A DNA stretch of 64,000 nt from an uncultured Shewanella sp. (GCF_947497935.1 NZ_CANMIO010000003.1:124001-188000), one strand, 5' to 3'; counted from the first letter of the stretch, positions 44,579 through 54,044 are shown. The notes: generated by a model from the sequence alone, not told the origin. Numbers and translations are program-made.

Positions 44579-45034
44579 TTAACTAGGCTTATGATGCTTA
44601 GTGATAAACCTGTCTAGCTGATTACCGAAAGCTTGCTTCTCACTGGCGCCAATTGCCGCTGGCCCACCGGTTTGTACGCCACTGGCACGCATGGTATCCA
44701 TAAAGTCGCGCATATTTAGAATCGATTTGATGTTCTGCTCGGTATAAAGCTCGCCACGCGGGTTTAAGGCTACCCCACCTTTATCTATCACTTCTGAGGC
44801 GAGTGGAATATCTGCCGTAATCACAAGATCTCCGGCACTCAGTAGTTTAACGATTTCATCATCGGCCACATCAAAGCCCGAAGAGACCGTTTTCAAGTTG
44901 ATATAAGGTGACGGAGGAATACGCATCCAGTGATTAGCCACCAGCGTCACTTCAACTTTGGCTCTATCTGCCACTCTAAATAAAATCTCTTTAATCACAC
45001 CCGGACATGCATCGGCGTCAACCCAAACCTTCAT
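44579..45034 (-). CDS. yaiI: YaiI/YqxD family protein (UPF0178)
   Basis: A 151-residue protein with the family start [44 protein letters not shown] and [17 protein letters not shown]. The acidic residues at the N-terminus and in VITADIPLA are laid out like a PIN-type nuclease active site, so a metal-dependent nuclease role is possible but unproven for this family. Monocistronic, with a terminator about 50 bases downstream. Confidence 0.92.
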   Translation of the reverse strand: MKVWVDADACPGVIKEILFRVADRAKVEVTLVANHWMRIPPSPYINLKTVSSGFDVADDEIVKLLSAGDLVITADIPLASEVIDKGGVALNPRGELYTEQNIKSILNMRDFMDTMRASGVQTGGPAAIGASEKQAFGNQLDRFITKHHKPS

Positions 45035-45195
45035 TTGCGCTCCTAACTTTGGCTCACTGCCAGAAAAATCTGCAGAAAATTATAACAGCAATTGGTCATT
45101 AATCTTAGTCACGTCTTTATGCAAAGTAGATAACAGAGCATCACTGATATATGCTCATCACTTATCGTTAATTCTCAAGCTAGGACGTTACTTTT

Positions 45196-45873
45196 ATGAG
45201 TGTGTTTTCTCCTGCATGTTTTGATTTTTTAAACCTACTTTCAGTCAATAACGACAGAGAGTGGTTTAAGGCAAACCAACAGCAATATGAAGACAGTGTT
45301 CGCACGCCAGCTCTTAGGTTTATTGAGGCAATGCAGCCACATATTCTTGGGCTGTCGCCACGATTAACCGCAGTGCCTAAAAAGGTTGGCGGCAGTATGA
45401 TGCGCCCTCAACGTGATAGCCGCTTTAGTAAAGATAAAACGCCCTATAAAACCAATGTAGGCATTCAATTTAGGCATTTTCAAGGCAAAGATGTACACGC
45501 TCCAGGGCTTTATTTACACATAGCCAATGATGGCTGCTTTATTGGTGCGGGAATTTGGCACCCTGAATCTACAGCCCTCAACGCCATTCGAAGTTGTATC
45601 GATGAAAACCCTAATAGCTATAAAAAAGCACTACGGGAGTTAACTGCCCAAGGGTTTGAGATGCAGGGCAGTAAGCTTATTCGCCCACCAAAAGGCTATG
45701 ACAAAGAGCATCCCATGCTAGAAGAGCTTAAACGAAAAGACTTTATCGCCATAAAGCCTCTGAGTGTTGAGCAAGTTTGCGCCGCCGACTTTGTCGATGT
45801 TTGCGCCCATGAGTTCGCCGCATGTCAGCAAATGATGCGCTACCTTTGCTTTGCATTAGATTTAGATTATTAA
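45196..45873 (+). CDS. DUF2461 domain protein
   Basis: A 225-residue cytosolic protein matching the DUF2461 family: FLNLLSVNNDREWFKANQQQYEDSV at the start, then RDSRFSKDKTPYKTNVGIQF and GLYLHIANDGCFIGAGIW. No catalytic residue is established for the family. The full family length is present. The next gene begins about 130 bases downstream in the same direction. Confidence 0.88.
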   Translation: MSVFSPACFDFLNLLSVNNDREWFKANQQQYEDSVRTPALRFIEAMQPHILGLSPRLTAVPKKVGGSMMRPQRDSRFSKDKTPYKTNVGIQFRHFQGKDVHAPGLYLHIANDGCFIGAGIWHPESTALNAIRSCIDENPNSYKKALRELTAQGFEMQGSKLIRPPKGYDKEHPMLEELKRKDFIAIKPLSVEQVCAADFVDVCAHEFAACQQMMRYLCFALDLDY

Positions 45874-46001
45874 CGCGCCCTATATAGGTGTATAAGAGCG
45901 AGGTGCTTCTATTAAGCGCCTCTACACTCAAGTGTATTCTCTGCTACAATTGCGCCAGTTTTAATTTCCAGCCTAGTTTGGGCGAGTTCAGGCACAATTT
46001 A

Positions 46002-47351
46002 ATGGTAGAACCTTCATCATCTCCACAAGACGCTTTTCAAGCACAGACTCCAGCGCAAAAGCGAGCGTTAAGCTATAGCAATACGATTCATCAACTGTTT
46101 TTAAATGTGATGACTGAGAAGCTACCTGCAGATCGCATTGTCGGTGAGTACTTTAGAACTCACAAGAAACATGGCTCTAAAGATAGACGCGTTATAAGAG
46201 AAAGTCTGTTTGCCCTGTTTCGTTGGTGGGGCTGGCTTAAAAAGGTTCACACTAGTGAACAGCAAGATGCGAGCTGGTTTGCTTGCTTAAGCCTTGTTGC
46301 TGAATTAGAAGCGCATAAATGGACTCAATTTAGTGAAGCCTGGCGTGAGTTTGCCAACCAGTCTGCTGAGTTTAATCTAAGCCCAGCCATCCAAGCAATG
46401 GCCAGTGTTAGTGACAAATGTGAGTATTTAAACCAGCAGGTTTCTCATATTAGCTTTAGTGATACCGAGTTATTACCAGAGTGGTTTTGGACTGTTTCAC
46501 AAGTCGATGATGCAGACAAAAAGGCGGTTATCGAAGCCATGTGCTCACGTCCGCCAATCTGGGGGCGCGCGCAAACTCTCACTCAAGAGCAACTGATCGC
46601 GTCACTTGCAAACAACGACATTACAGCGATTGCCAGTGAGCACTTTGATGATGCAGTAAGCCTCGGTCATAAGAGTGTTAACCTCAATGCCATTGATGCC
46701 TATCAACGCGGCGAGCTTGAGATCCAAGATCTAGGTTCACAGGTTATTGGTCAAATCTGTGCACCGAAAGCAGATGAGCAATGGTGGGATACCTGCAGCG
46801 GCGCGGGTGGTAAAACACTGCAACTACGCTCTTTAATGCTAAGACAAGATTCGGCAGCTGCAGGTACGATTATCTCATCAGATATTCGTCGAAAACCGTT
46901 AGAGGAGTTGCTAAAGCGCGCTAAGCGTGCAGGATTTGATGGGATCAGTACTGCGCCTTGGAAAAGCGACGATTTACCCGTTAAGGTCAACGCATTCGAT
47001 GGCGTGTTAGTCGATGCCCCTTGTAGCTGCACAGGTACTTGGCGACGTAACCCGGATATGCGCTGGCTCGATGAGGCAAGCGTCGTTACCGATAAACATG
47101 CCCTGCAGTTAGATATCTTAACCCGCAGCGCCAAAGCGGTTAAGCCACAAGGTCAGTTGGTCTATGCCACTTGCTCACTGTCGCCTATTGAAAACGAACA
47201 GGTGGTCAATGCCTTTTTAACGGCGAACCCCGAATTTAAGCTACAAGCCCTGACTCATCCATTTACTGGAGAGCAGACTCAGATGCTCACCATCTGGCCC
47301 CACGAAGCCGATACCGATGGTATGTTCGTTGCAAAAATGAGCAAGTGCTAA
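46002..47351 (+). CDS. RsmB/NOP-family rRNA cytosine-C5 methyltransferase
   Basis: SAM-dependent m5C RNA methyltransferase. An N-terminal helical region of about 170 residues precedes the Rossmann domain with WWDTCSGAGGKTLQL (SAM loop), IISSDIRRKPL, VLVDAPCSCTGTWRRNPDMRW and ATCSLSPIENEQVV, so both catalytic cysteines (near residues 341 and 390) are present. The ATG at 46002 is preferred over an upstream start that adds 38 non-conserved residues. It is related to, but shorter at the end than, RsmF; the exact rRNA position is not predictable. Confidence 0.88.
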   Translation: MVEPSSSPQDAFQAQTPAQKRALSYSNTIHQLFLNVMTEKLPADRIVGEYFRTHKKHGSKDRRVIRESLFALFRWWGWLKKVHTSEQQDASWFACLSLVAELEAHKWTQFSEAWREFANQSAEFNLSPAIQAMASVSDKCEYLNQQVSHISFSDTELLPEWFWTVSQVDDADKKAVIEAMCSRPPIWGRAQTLTQEQLIASLANNDITAIASEHFDDAVSLGHKSVNLNAIDAYQRGELEIQDLGSQVIGQICAPKADEQWWDTCSGAGGKTLQLRSLMLRQDSAAAGTIISSDIRRKPLEELLKRAKRAGFDGISTAPWKSDDLPVKVNAFDGVLVDAPCSCTGTWRRNPDMRWLDEASVVTDKHALQLDILTRSAKAVKPQGQLVYATCSLSPIENEQVVNAFLTANPEFKLQALTHPFTGEQTQMLTIWPHEADTDGMFVAKMSKC

Positions 47352-47377
47352 CAAGCATCGAGTATTTGGTTAAGACT

Positions 47378-47408
47378 AAAAACGCCATACTATGTATGGC
47401 GTTTTTCT
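47378..47408 (+). terminator. terminator of the RNA methyltransferase gene
   Basis: Thirteen-base stem AAAAACGCCATAC / GTATGGCGTTTTT with loop TAT. Confidence 0.88.
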
Positions 47409-47512
47409 TATGCCGTTTTCAGGCTGTGGTTACTGTATCCATACTGAATTTTTCAACTTTTTTCATTCTCCCCATCACACAGCCGAATCGAGCGTCACAA
47501 TAGAGAAAAGCC

Positions 47513-49186
47513 CTATATATGACTTAAGCTTTGCATATACTTTTCTCGGCGCTTAACACTCTGATTTTTATACAAATCATGCTCTGACTGCCGCAACCAT
47601 TGGCCGCTATCATTCACATCCATGTTAAAGCTAACGCCAAGGTGAATACTCACATCGCTATAGTGATCAATCAAATAAGCAGATTGGATCCGTGAAACCT
47701 GCAACTGTATCTTATGAGCAAGTTCAGCCTGACACACAATGACAAAACTATTGTCAGCGATTCGATAGGTATTGGTTGTCTCACTTTGAGAGTCTATATG
47801 CTCATAAACCTGTCTCAGAGACTCTGCCACACCGCAAATTACCTTATCGACCTCGTTATGACCCAGTTTGCGAGTAAGTAGGGCTAAGCCCTCTAACGAA
47901 ACTAAGGTCAAACATAGCTGCTCAGAAGCTTGAACACCGAAAGGCAAGCCCTTGAGCATGGATTCATCAAATGCGAAACGATTCGGCAGCCCCGTCAGCT
48001 TGTCTGTGCGCGCATTTTTCCTAGCGACCTCTAAGATTTCGATATGACGCTCTTTTTCATCGGACAGCAAGCGGATTTTATAAGCTAACGCAAATGACAA
48101 GAGCAAGGCATCGGCGGCCCCACCGACTAGCGTTGCCAATTCGGCGTTATCAAAAAAGTCAGGCGTCAGCCCCATATTCCCCGGCAAAATCAGCACTGCA
48201 GGAAGCAGTAAACAAGAAAAAGCTAACAGGAAGTACCTTGCAGGATGGAACCCCTTCAACAGGCAGACATTGCCGCAAAGCATCGCAAGTGCTATCCATA
48301 GCATGATCAACACTGATGCAATTATCGCCGTATAGGAAACTAAGTACATACTCGTTGGTAAGGCAATGATGCATAGCCACATTAATCCTAAACTGAGGCG
48401 GTAAAGCTTTGGTGACAATTCAGGAAGTTGCAAAAAATGGATATAGAATAGAATATTAAATACTGGTAACCCAATAAAAAACAGGTGGTGTAACTCCAGA
48501 CCATGAAAATCAAATAGATGAGCAGGCAGGTGAAAAGTTAGCGACCAACCAATCAAATAACACAGTACGTAACAAGCATAATACAGAAAGGCTTTATCAC
48601 GGATAGAAATAAAAATGATCCCGTTATAGAGCGTAATAAAGATTAATCCGCCTATGCAGAGAATGATAAACAAGGCATAGATATCTGACTGACGCTTATG
48701 CTCTTTGTATTCTTCAACTTGAAGTTTAGGCTGAGAGGAAAAGTAACGACTATTGACTCGAGTGACCAGCCAGTAGTTCACACCTATTCTCATCTCCACA
48801 CTTCTCGCATAGTCAAACAAGAATTCGTAAGGGGCGTAATAACCACTATGAAAATATTGAGTTGAACCGTCCTCTCCGATTAACCAGTAATCGACGGACT
48901 CAATAATGGAATTTTTAACATTGACCGTCCAACGCTTATCGTAGTTATTCACCTGCACTGCTGACACCATCCAATAGTCGCCACCAGAAAGCGAGACTCT
49001 GCTCAACTCCTTTTTATCTTCCATCCAAGAGATAGTCTGCAAGAAGTCTTTGGGAACTTCATCTTCAGCCTCGGCACTAAAAATGAACGTTTGTTCCATC
49101 ACTGCGGCTTGGCGAGCATAACTCACATCGCAATATACAAACACCGACAGTATTAACAGCAGGCGCATTATTGTTTTTATTGGCAT
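47513..49186 (-). CDS. 7TM-DISM sensor with degenerate GGDEF domain
   Basis: An inner-membrane signalling protein. Signal peptide (about residues 1-24), a periplasmic 7TMR-DISMED2-type domain (about 35-165), seven helices (about 172-375), then a GGDEF-like domain beginning DKLTGLPNRFAF. The place of GGDEF reads IADNSF, and the metal-binding aspartate strand reads LTLVSLEGLALL, so the catalytic site is lost; no RxxD inhibitory site is evident. It probably acts as a receptor or regulator rather than a c-di-GMP synthase. Monocistronic. Confidence 0.85.
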   Translation of the reverse strand: MPIKTIMRLLLILSVFVYCDVSYARQAAVMEQTFIFSAEAEDEVPKDFLQTISWMEDKKELSRVSLSGGDYWMVSAVQVNNYDKRWTVNVKNSIIESVDYWLIGEDGSTQYFHSGYYAPYEFLFDYARSVEMRIGVNYWLVTRVNSRYFSSQPKLQVEEYKEHKRQSDIYALFIILCIGGLIFITLYNGIIFISIRDKAFLYYACYVLCYLIGWSLTFHLPAHLFDFHGLELHHLFFIGLPVFNILFYIHFLQLPELSPKLYRLSLGLMWLCIIALPTSMYLVSYTAIIASVLIMLWIALAMLCGNVCLLKGFHPARYFLLAFSCLLLPAVLILPGNMGLTPDFFDNAELATLVGGAADALLLSFALAYKIRLLSDEKERHIEILEVARKNARTDKLTGLPNRFAFDESMLKGLPFGVQASEQLCLTLVSLEGLALLTRKLGHNEVDKVICGVAESLRQVYEHIDSQSETTNTYRIADNSFVIVCQAELAHKIQLQVSRIQSAYLIDHYSDVSIHLGVSFNMDVNDSGQWLRQSEHDLYKNQSVKRREKYMQSLSHI

Positions 49187-49511
49187 TAACCGCTTTACCT
49201 ACCCATTTGTTCCATGCTGCTCGGCGTTCAGCCTCACACTTCACTAATAATTTGTGATAACAGTTTACATAAACAACAAATAAGCAGCAATTCAATCATA
49301 AACTGAATGCGATAATCTCGCTTAAGCTAAACGATTAAATAGGCGGTGCTGGAGGTACTTCAAAGGGGGGCATTTGTGTAGAGCAGAAATGGGGCTGAAA
49401 ACTCAAACTGAGCAAAAAGAAAGCAATACATTATCAGGATAAGTGACTTAGGCAGCTAAAATGCCAACCTAAGCCACTTAATCTATCTGTAAGTTAAGTG
49501 GGAAATATTAA
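49187..49511. other. intergenic region
   Basis: No gene, repeat or clear regulatory site seen. Confidence 0.4.
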
Positions 49512-50051
49512 TTAAAAAGACGCTTTAGCGCCTAAATAGAACCCCGAGTCTAAGCTCGTGTTTGACGCATTATCATACTGTAAACGAATATCGCGATATC
49601 CCACAAACAGGCCTAAAGCGGGGCTAAGGCTATACTGCACTCGGCCATCTAACTGCCAAGAACCGTCAATATCACCAAAAGATAATACCGATGGCGAATA
49701 GTATCCTGAACCATGTATAGACACATTCGAGCCTAAGTGCATCGCGTAGCGACCACCAATACCAACGAAGTTACCGTTACTACTTTTTTTCGACCACACT
49801 TGAGAAAACTTAGCACCCAATTCAAAGTGATGAATACCGGCATCATGTGCGATATGCAGTGCACCAGATAACATCTGCCCTCCCTTATCAGCATAGATAT
49901 ACTCAAAGGAGCCGTTAACGTCTTTATTGAGATCAAACTGTAACTCTGTCGACAACATGTCGTCATTTAGACCAAACGTAAAATCTGTCGCATAGGCATT
50001 GATAGACAAAGTGCTCAGTACAAGCGTTGCCATTAAGGTTTTAACTGTCAT
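49512..50051 (-). CDS. yfaZ: YfaZ-family outer membrane protein
   Basis: A small outer membrane barrel. Signal peptide residues 1-21 (ending AYA); the mature protein of ~158 residues is a run of alternating beta strands with aromatic girdles (FVGIGGRYAMHLGSNVSI; LGLFVGYRDIRLQYDN) and ends YLGAKASF with the terminal phenylalanine needed for BAM assembly. It fits the YfaZ family. Function unknown. Confidence 0.82.
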   Translation of the reverse strand: MTVKTLMATLVLSTLSINAYATDFTFGLNDDMLSTELQFDLNKDVNGSFEYIYADKGGQMLSGALHIAHDAGIHHFELGAKFSQVWSKKSSNGNFVGIGGRYAMHLGSNVSIHGSGYYSPSVLSFGDIDGSWQLDGRVQYSLSPALGLFVGYRDIRLQYDNASNTSLDSGFYLGAKASF

Positions 50052-50468
50052 TTATGATTCCGATACTTATAAGCTTCCTGCAAGCATACATAAAGGGCTG
50101 ACGCATTTTTATAGAAACCTAAACTTAAACTGCGCATTTAAATAAACACGGACAAGATACAAACCCAAAAACAACAATAACAACCACAACCCTACAGCCG
50201 CATCAAAATGTAACAACCGAGATGATTAAAAATTTTACCTGTGAATTCTTTATGTTAGCGATAGCTTTATCACTAGAGAAACGTTTTACTGAAAAAAAAC
50301 AAATATCACGATATTCGATGTGATAATTTAGGCTTAATTATATCGAGTATTAGTCCTCGAAGTCTTGCCTGTACTCGGTTTTAAACAGATTTGCTTTATG
50401 TAAAATTTACAATGCTTGTCAGGCAGCGACTATACTAAATTATCAGCAAAATATGCTTCGGAGCACAG
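50052..50468. other. divergent intergenic region
   Basis: About 417 bp between yfaZ and the DUF4382 gene, AT-rich. A gapped inverted repeat TATCAC-N10-GTGATA lies at 50304-50325, 144 bp before the lipoprotein gene, of unknown meaning. No gene seen. Confidence 0.4.
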
Positions 50469-51440
50469 ATGAAACAGTTAAAATTAACTTCACTCTCAAT
50501 CGCTATTGCCACTGGCTTGATGTTATCAGGTTGCGGCTCAGACAGTGATTCAACGCCAAAAACAGCAATGGTTTCATTCGCTGTAGCAGACGCGCCAGTA
50601 GATGATGCCCAAGAAGTTGTTGTCGCAATCGATGCTATTGAGCTAGTTAAAGATGGCCAGGATAATCTCATACTTGATGTTTCTGGCGAGAACGACTTAG
50701 ATTATATGCAAGTTGATTTAAAACAATTCCAAGGCGGCGATAGTGCACTTCTACTTGGTGATCAAGAACTAACTATTGGTGAGTACAAAGAACTTATCTT
50801 GCATGTTTTAGATGAAAGTGAAGGCCCTGATTTTAGTTATGTAACGGAGCTTTCTGGAGCTCAAATCCCAATGAAGCAACCTAGCCAAAAGTTAAAGCTA
50901 GGTGGTTTTGAGGTCACTTCAGATGGTGTACAAAGGTTCACTATTCATTTCGATCTAAGAACGGCGCTTGTTTCAAATAAAAACAACCAAAGATACAACT
51001 TAAAACCTCATGGAGTCGAAATTGTCGATAACTCTACTGTCGCTTCTCTATATGGAACAGTAGACGCCTCACTTATCACATCATGCGTTGGTGATGAAAA
51101 TGAAGGAAGTTTTGTTTATCTATACCCTGGTGTGGATATGACCAATGAACAACTTACTGACAACTTTGACCCTGCAATCAACGTAAACCCACTTCCTGAA
51201 GGCGCTGTTCGCCCTGTAAATTCTACAGTTGTGGAGATGAAAGATGGCAGCAATGATTACTCTTACGCTTTTGGCTTCATTCCTGCTGGTGACTACACAG
51301 TAGCATTCAGTTGCAGCGCTGCTCTCGATAACCCAGAGTCATATCAAGGGTTAACAATTCCTAACCCTGAAACACAGCGCCATAATGTAACACTTAACAA
51401 CGAAGAGGATCTTGAGCAAAACTTTCAAGAAATCGAGTAG
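50469..51440 (+). CDS. DUF4382 lipoprotein
   Basis: An exported lipoprotein: signal peptide with lipobox LSGC (Cys22), followed by GSDSDS, which lacks an Asp at +2, so the outer membrane is the expected location. Residues ~30-190 match the DUF4382 domain (VSFAVADAPVDDAQEVVVAI ... VDLKQFQGGDSALLLG). The C-terminal ~120 residues form a second beta domain resembling a carboxypeptidase-regulatory-like fold (IPAGDYTVAFSC). Function unknown; metal or ligand binding is possible given many acids. Followed by its own terminator. Confidence 0.85.
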   Translation: MKQLKLTSLSIAIATGLMLSGCGSDSDSTPKTAMVSFAVADAPVDDAQEVVVAIDAIELVKDGQDNLILDVSGENDLDYMQVDLKQFQGGDSALLLGDQELTIGEYKELILHVLDESEGPDFSYVTELSGAQIPMKQPSQKLKLGGFEVTSDGVQRFTIHFDLRTALVSNKNNQRYNLKPHGVEIVDNSTVASLYGTVDASLITSCVGDENEGSFVYLYPGVDMTNEQLTDNFDPAINVNPLPEGAVRPVNSTVVEMKDGSNDYSYAFGFIPAGDYTVAFSCSAALDNPESYQGLTIPNPETQRHNVTLNNEEDLEQNFQEIE

Positions 51441-51458
51441 TTAAGCACTTAGCAAGAA

Positions 51459-51499
51459 ACAAAAGGGATGGTAAGAAATTACTATCCCTTTTTCTTTTT
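51459..51499 (+). terminator. terminator of the DUF4382 gene
   Basis: Stem AAAAGGGAT-g-GTAA / TTAC-t-ATCCCTTTT with a four-base loop and a T-rich tail. Confidence 0.82.
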
Positions 51500-51581
51500 G
51501 GTTCACTTAAATCAATAGTACAACTACACTGCGCATAATAAAGTATAGACACAACATTTCGTTAACTTCGCAGGAGTAGTA

Positions 51582-52064
51582 ATGACAGCTTCCATTTATG
51601 ATTTTTCGGTTAACAATATTCAGGGACAATCTATTTCTCTGGCAAACTTTAAAGACAAAGTCATATTGATCGTTAATACGGCGAGTAAATGTGGCTTTAC
51701 CCCTCAATATGGAGAGCTTGAGGCTCTGTACCAAAAACACCAATCTCAAGGACTTGTGGTGCTAGGCTTTCCATGTAACCAGTTTGGCGAACAAGAGAAA
51801 GGGGACAGCCAAACCATTAGCTCATTTTGTGAATTAAACTTTGGTGTGACCTTCCCACTTTTTGAAAAAATTGAGGTCAATGGTGCCAACACTGACCCGC
51901 TTTATGCATATTTAAAGCATTCCGCTAAGGGCTTGTTTGGTTCAGAAAGGATAAAGTGGAACTTTACTAAGTTTCTCGTCGATAAGCAGGGAAAAGTAAC
52001 CCAACGTTTTGCGCCAACAACTAAGCCGATGGCCATTGAAGCTGAAATATTAAAGCTACTTTAG
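51582..52064 (+). CDS. glutathione peroxidase
   Basis: Thiol peroxidase of the GPx family (BtuE-like), reducing peroxides in the cytosol. Thioredoxin fold with the catalytic Cys37 in NTASKCGFT, glutamine in FPCNQFGEQEKG, and tryptophan-asparagine pair in KWNFTKFL; all members of the catalytic set are present. Cys80 and others may act as resolving residues. 160 residues as expected. AGGAG precedes the ATG. It precedes the small-RNA array but ends before its first promoter. Confidence 0.93.
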   Translation: MTASIYDFSVNNIQGQSISLANFKDKVILIVNTASKCGFTPQYGELEALYQKHQSQGLVVLGFPCNQFGEQEKGDSQTISSFCELNFGVTFPLFEKIEVNGANTDPLYAYLKHSAKGLFGSERIKWNFTKFLVDKQGKVTQRFAPTTKPMAIEAEILKLL

Positions 52065-52125
52065 TTATTAGATTTAGCGACTTAAAAAATCCTTTAAAAA
52101 AAATCAAATATTCCTATTTATTTTT

Positions 52126-52153
52126 TGAACTTTACCTAAATACTCAGCTCTAA
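52126..52153 (+). promoter_or_regulatory. sigma-E-type promoter, unit 0
   Basis: TGAACTT (52126-52132), 16 bases, TCTAA (52149-52153): nearly the sigma-E consensus GGAACTT-N16-TCTRA. Corresponding elements lie before each of the five other units with the same 16-base spacing: 52326/52349, 52748/52771, 53166/53189, 53586/53609 and 54011/54034. Confidence 0.7.
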
Positions 52154-52159
52154 CCTTTT

Positions 52160-52264
52160 GAGCATTGACTTTTATGTTCATCATTCTCCCTGGGGCTTCT
52201 AGCGCAGCCCCCCTTGGTCTCTATGTAGATCAATTAGGCAACCTCTTAGGTTGCCATTTTTTTT
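52160..52264 (+). ncRNA. putative sigma-E-dependent sRNA, unit 0 (short form)
   Basis: About 105 nt from the predicted start to the T-run. Contains GUUCAUCAUUC (52176-52186), then a hairpin GGGGCU / AGCCCC whose loop shows CUAGCGC (52199-52205), and the terminator GGCAACCT / AGGTTGCC (52237-52255) with seven Ts. Diverged from units 1-5 except for these elements, which argues that they are functional. No protein is predicted. Start is inferred from the promoter. Confidence 0.6.
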
Positions 52265-52359
52265 ATCCGCTCTTCGCTATTCTCCATCTTTGAGCACTTT
52301 TTTATAAAATTTTTAGCAGGGGAATTGAACTAAATATAAGATCGCCAGTCTGACTATAT

Positions 52360-52558
52360 GAACCGATTCTCTTTGAGTGAATATATTAAAGATTAACGAC
52401 TTAATATATTGGCTTAATCTTAGTTTCATTGTTCATCATCATTCTCTTTGGCACTCCAACTAGGTTTGCCCTTAGAGATAAGCCGTTAGCTAGCGCAAAA
52501 ACAGCTTATTTCAACTTAGTTATTGTTATGGCAACCTGTTTAGGTTGCCATTTTTTTT
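52360..52558 (+). ncRNA. putative sigma-E-dependent sRNA, unit 1
   Basis: About 199 nt. Promoter TGAACTA-N16-TCTGA at 52326-52353; 5' stem AATATATTAA / TTAATATATT (52380-52410); GUUCAUCAUCAUUC (52431-52444); hairpin ATAAGC (52478-52483) / GCTTAT (52504-52509) with CUAGCGCA in its loop; terminator GGCAACCT-GTTT-AGGTTGCC (52530-52549) plus Ts. The sequence upstream of the promoter differs from units 2-5, yet the promoter boxes are kept. Confidence 0.65.
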
Positions 52559-52781
52559 ACTTCTTTTTTGATAAAGCTGTCAGGCACTCGACATGACGAG
52601 CTAAGACCAAAACAACCCTACAGGCAAAGCAATCAATTATAATTGTGACTAAAAATAATAGATGGGAATAGTCTCTTATTATTTAAAGACTTAGACTGAA
52701 AATATTCTATATCGAATAAAATTATTGCAGATAAATTCAAACTTCTGGGAACTAACCGAGATTTATTGACTCTGACTATAT

Positions 52782-52977
52782 GAACCGATTCTCGTTAAGT
52801 GAATATTCAAGCCTGTAGGCGTCGATGTTGGCTTAACCTTAGTTTCATTGTTCATCATCATTCCCTTGGCACTCCGATTAGGTTTGCCCTTAGAGATAAG
52901 CCGTTAGCTAGCGCAAAAAACAGTTTATTTTCTACTTAGTTATTGTTATGGCAACCTGTTTAGGTTGCCATTTTTTT
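52782..52977 (+). ncRNA. putative sigma-E-dependent sRNA, unit 2
   Basis: Promoter GGAACTA-N16-TCTGA at 52748-52775. The 5' stem differs from unit 1: a GCC-TGTA-GGC hairpin and a CAAGCC / GGCTT pairing replace the AATATATTAA stem. The downstream elements (GUUCAUCAUCAUUCCC, CUAGCGCA loop, terminator 52950-52969) are the same. The stem under the loop uses a G-U pair (ATAAGC / GTTTAT). Confidence 0.65.
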
Positions 52978-53199
52978 ACTTCTTTTTTGATAAAGCTGTC
53001 AGGCACTCGACATGACGAGCTAAGGCCAAAACAATCCTACAGGCAAAGCAATCAATTATAATTGTGACTAAAAATAATAGATGGGAATAGTCTCTATTAT
53101 TTAAAGACTTAGACTAAACATATTCTATATCGAATAAAATTATTGCAGATAAATTCAAACTTTCGGGAACTAATCGAGATTTATTGACTCTGACTATAT

Positions 53200-53398
53200 G
53201 AACCGATTCTCTTTAAGTGAATATATTAAAGGTTAACGACTTAATATATTGGCTTAACCTTAGTTTCATTGTTCATCATCATTCCCTTGGCATTCCGATT
53301 AGGCTTGCCCTTAGAGATAAGCCGTTAGCTAGCGCAAAAACAGTTTATTTTCTACTTAGCTATTGTTGTGGCAACCTGTTTAGGTTGCCATTTTTTTT
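53200..53398 (+). ncRNA. putative sigma-E-dependent sRNA, unit 3
   Basis: Promoter GGAACTA-N16-TCTGA at 53166-53193; 5' stem of the AATATATTAA type; GUUCAUCAUCAUUCCC; CUAGCGCA loop; terminator at 53370-53389. The ~200 bp before it closely match those before unit 2, showing duplication of the whole unit including its spacer. Confidence 0.65.
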
Positions 53399-53619
53399 GC
53401 TTTTTATCTGGCTAAAGCTGTCAGGCACTCAACATGACGAACTAAGGCAAAAACAATCCTTACCAGCAAAGCTATCAATTAAAATAGTGACAAAAAGCAA
53501 GAGCAGCCCTTCTTTACTATTCAAGCGCTTAGACCAAATTCATTCTATATCGAATAAAATTATTGCAGATAAATTCAAACTTCCGGGAACTAATCCTGAA
53601 TTACCGACTCTGACTATAT

Positions 53620-53815
53620 GAACCGATTCTCTTTAAGTGAATATATTAAAGATTAACGACTTAATATATTGGCTTAACCTTAGTTTCATTGTTCATCATC
53701 ATTCCCTTAGGCATTCCTTATAGGTTTGCCATCAAGTTAAGCCTTTAGCTAGCGCATTAAAGCTTAACTTTAGAACTGATTCTTTATGGCAACCTTTTAG
53801 GTTGCCATTTTTTTT
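53620..53815 (+). ncRNA. putative sigma-E-dependent sRNA, unit 4
   Basis: Promoter GGAACTA-N16-TCTGA at 53586-53613. The stem carrying the CUAGCGCA loop is longer here, AAGTTAAGC (53734-53742) / GCTTAACTT (53762-53770), with changes on both arms compared with units 1-3, i.e. covariation. Terminator GGCAACCT-TTT-AGGTTGCC from 53788. Confidence 0.65.
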
Positions 53816-54044
53816 GCTTATTTGACTCAAACTTTGCCGCGCTCACCGTCACCCGCTTAGGCTCACAACCAAACACTCCACTAAACTAGTGACTAGACAT
53901 AATGACTAGGGTAGCAGGGAGGGGGAACTGTAAATAGTCTAATTATTTAGTCACTTAGGACTTATGCAGTCCCATTTTATAAAATAACTGCAGATAAATT
54001 GAAATTTGAGGGAACTAACTCGGATTTATTGACTCTGACTATAT

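Noticed and set aside
52857..52890. Sigma-54 promoter (TTGGCAC-N5-TTGC) in the sRNA units
   Set aside because: TTGGCAC is present in some units but the -12 element reads TTAG rather than TTGC and lies inside the RNA; the GAACTW-N16-TCTRA pattern is better conserved.
53217..53621. 134-codon open frame inside the sRNA array
   Set aside because: It runs across a repeat unit, its terminator hairpin and the following spacer, has no ribosome site, and its equivalents in the other units are interrupted.
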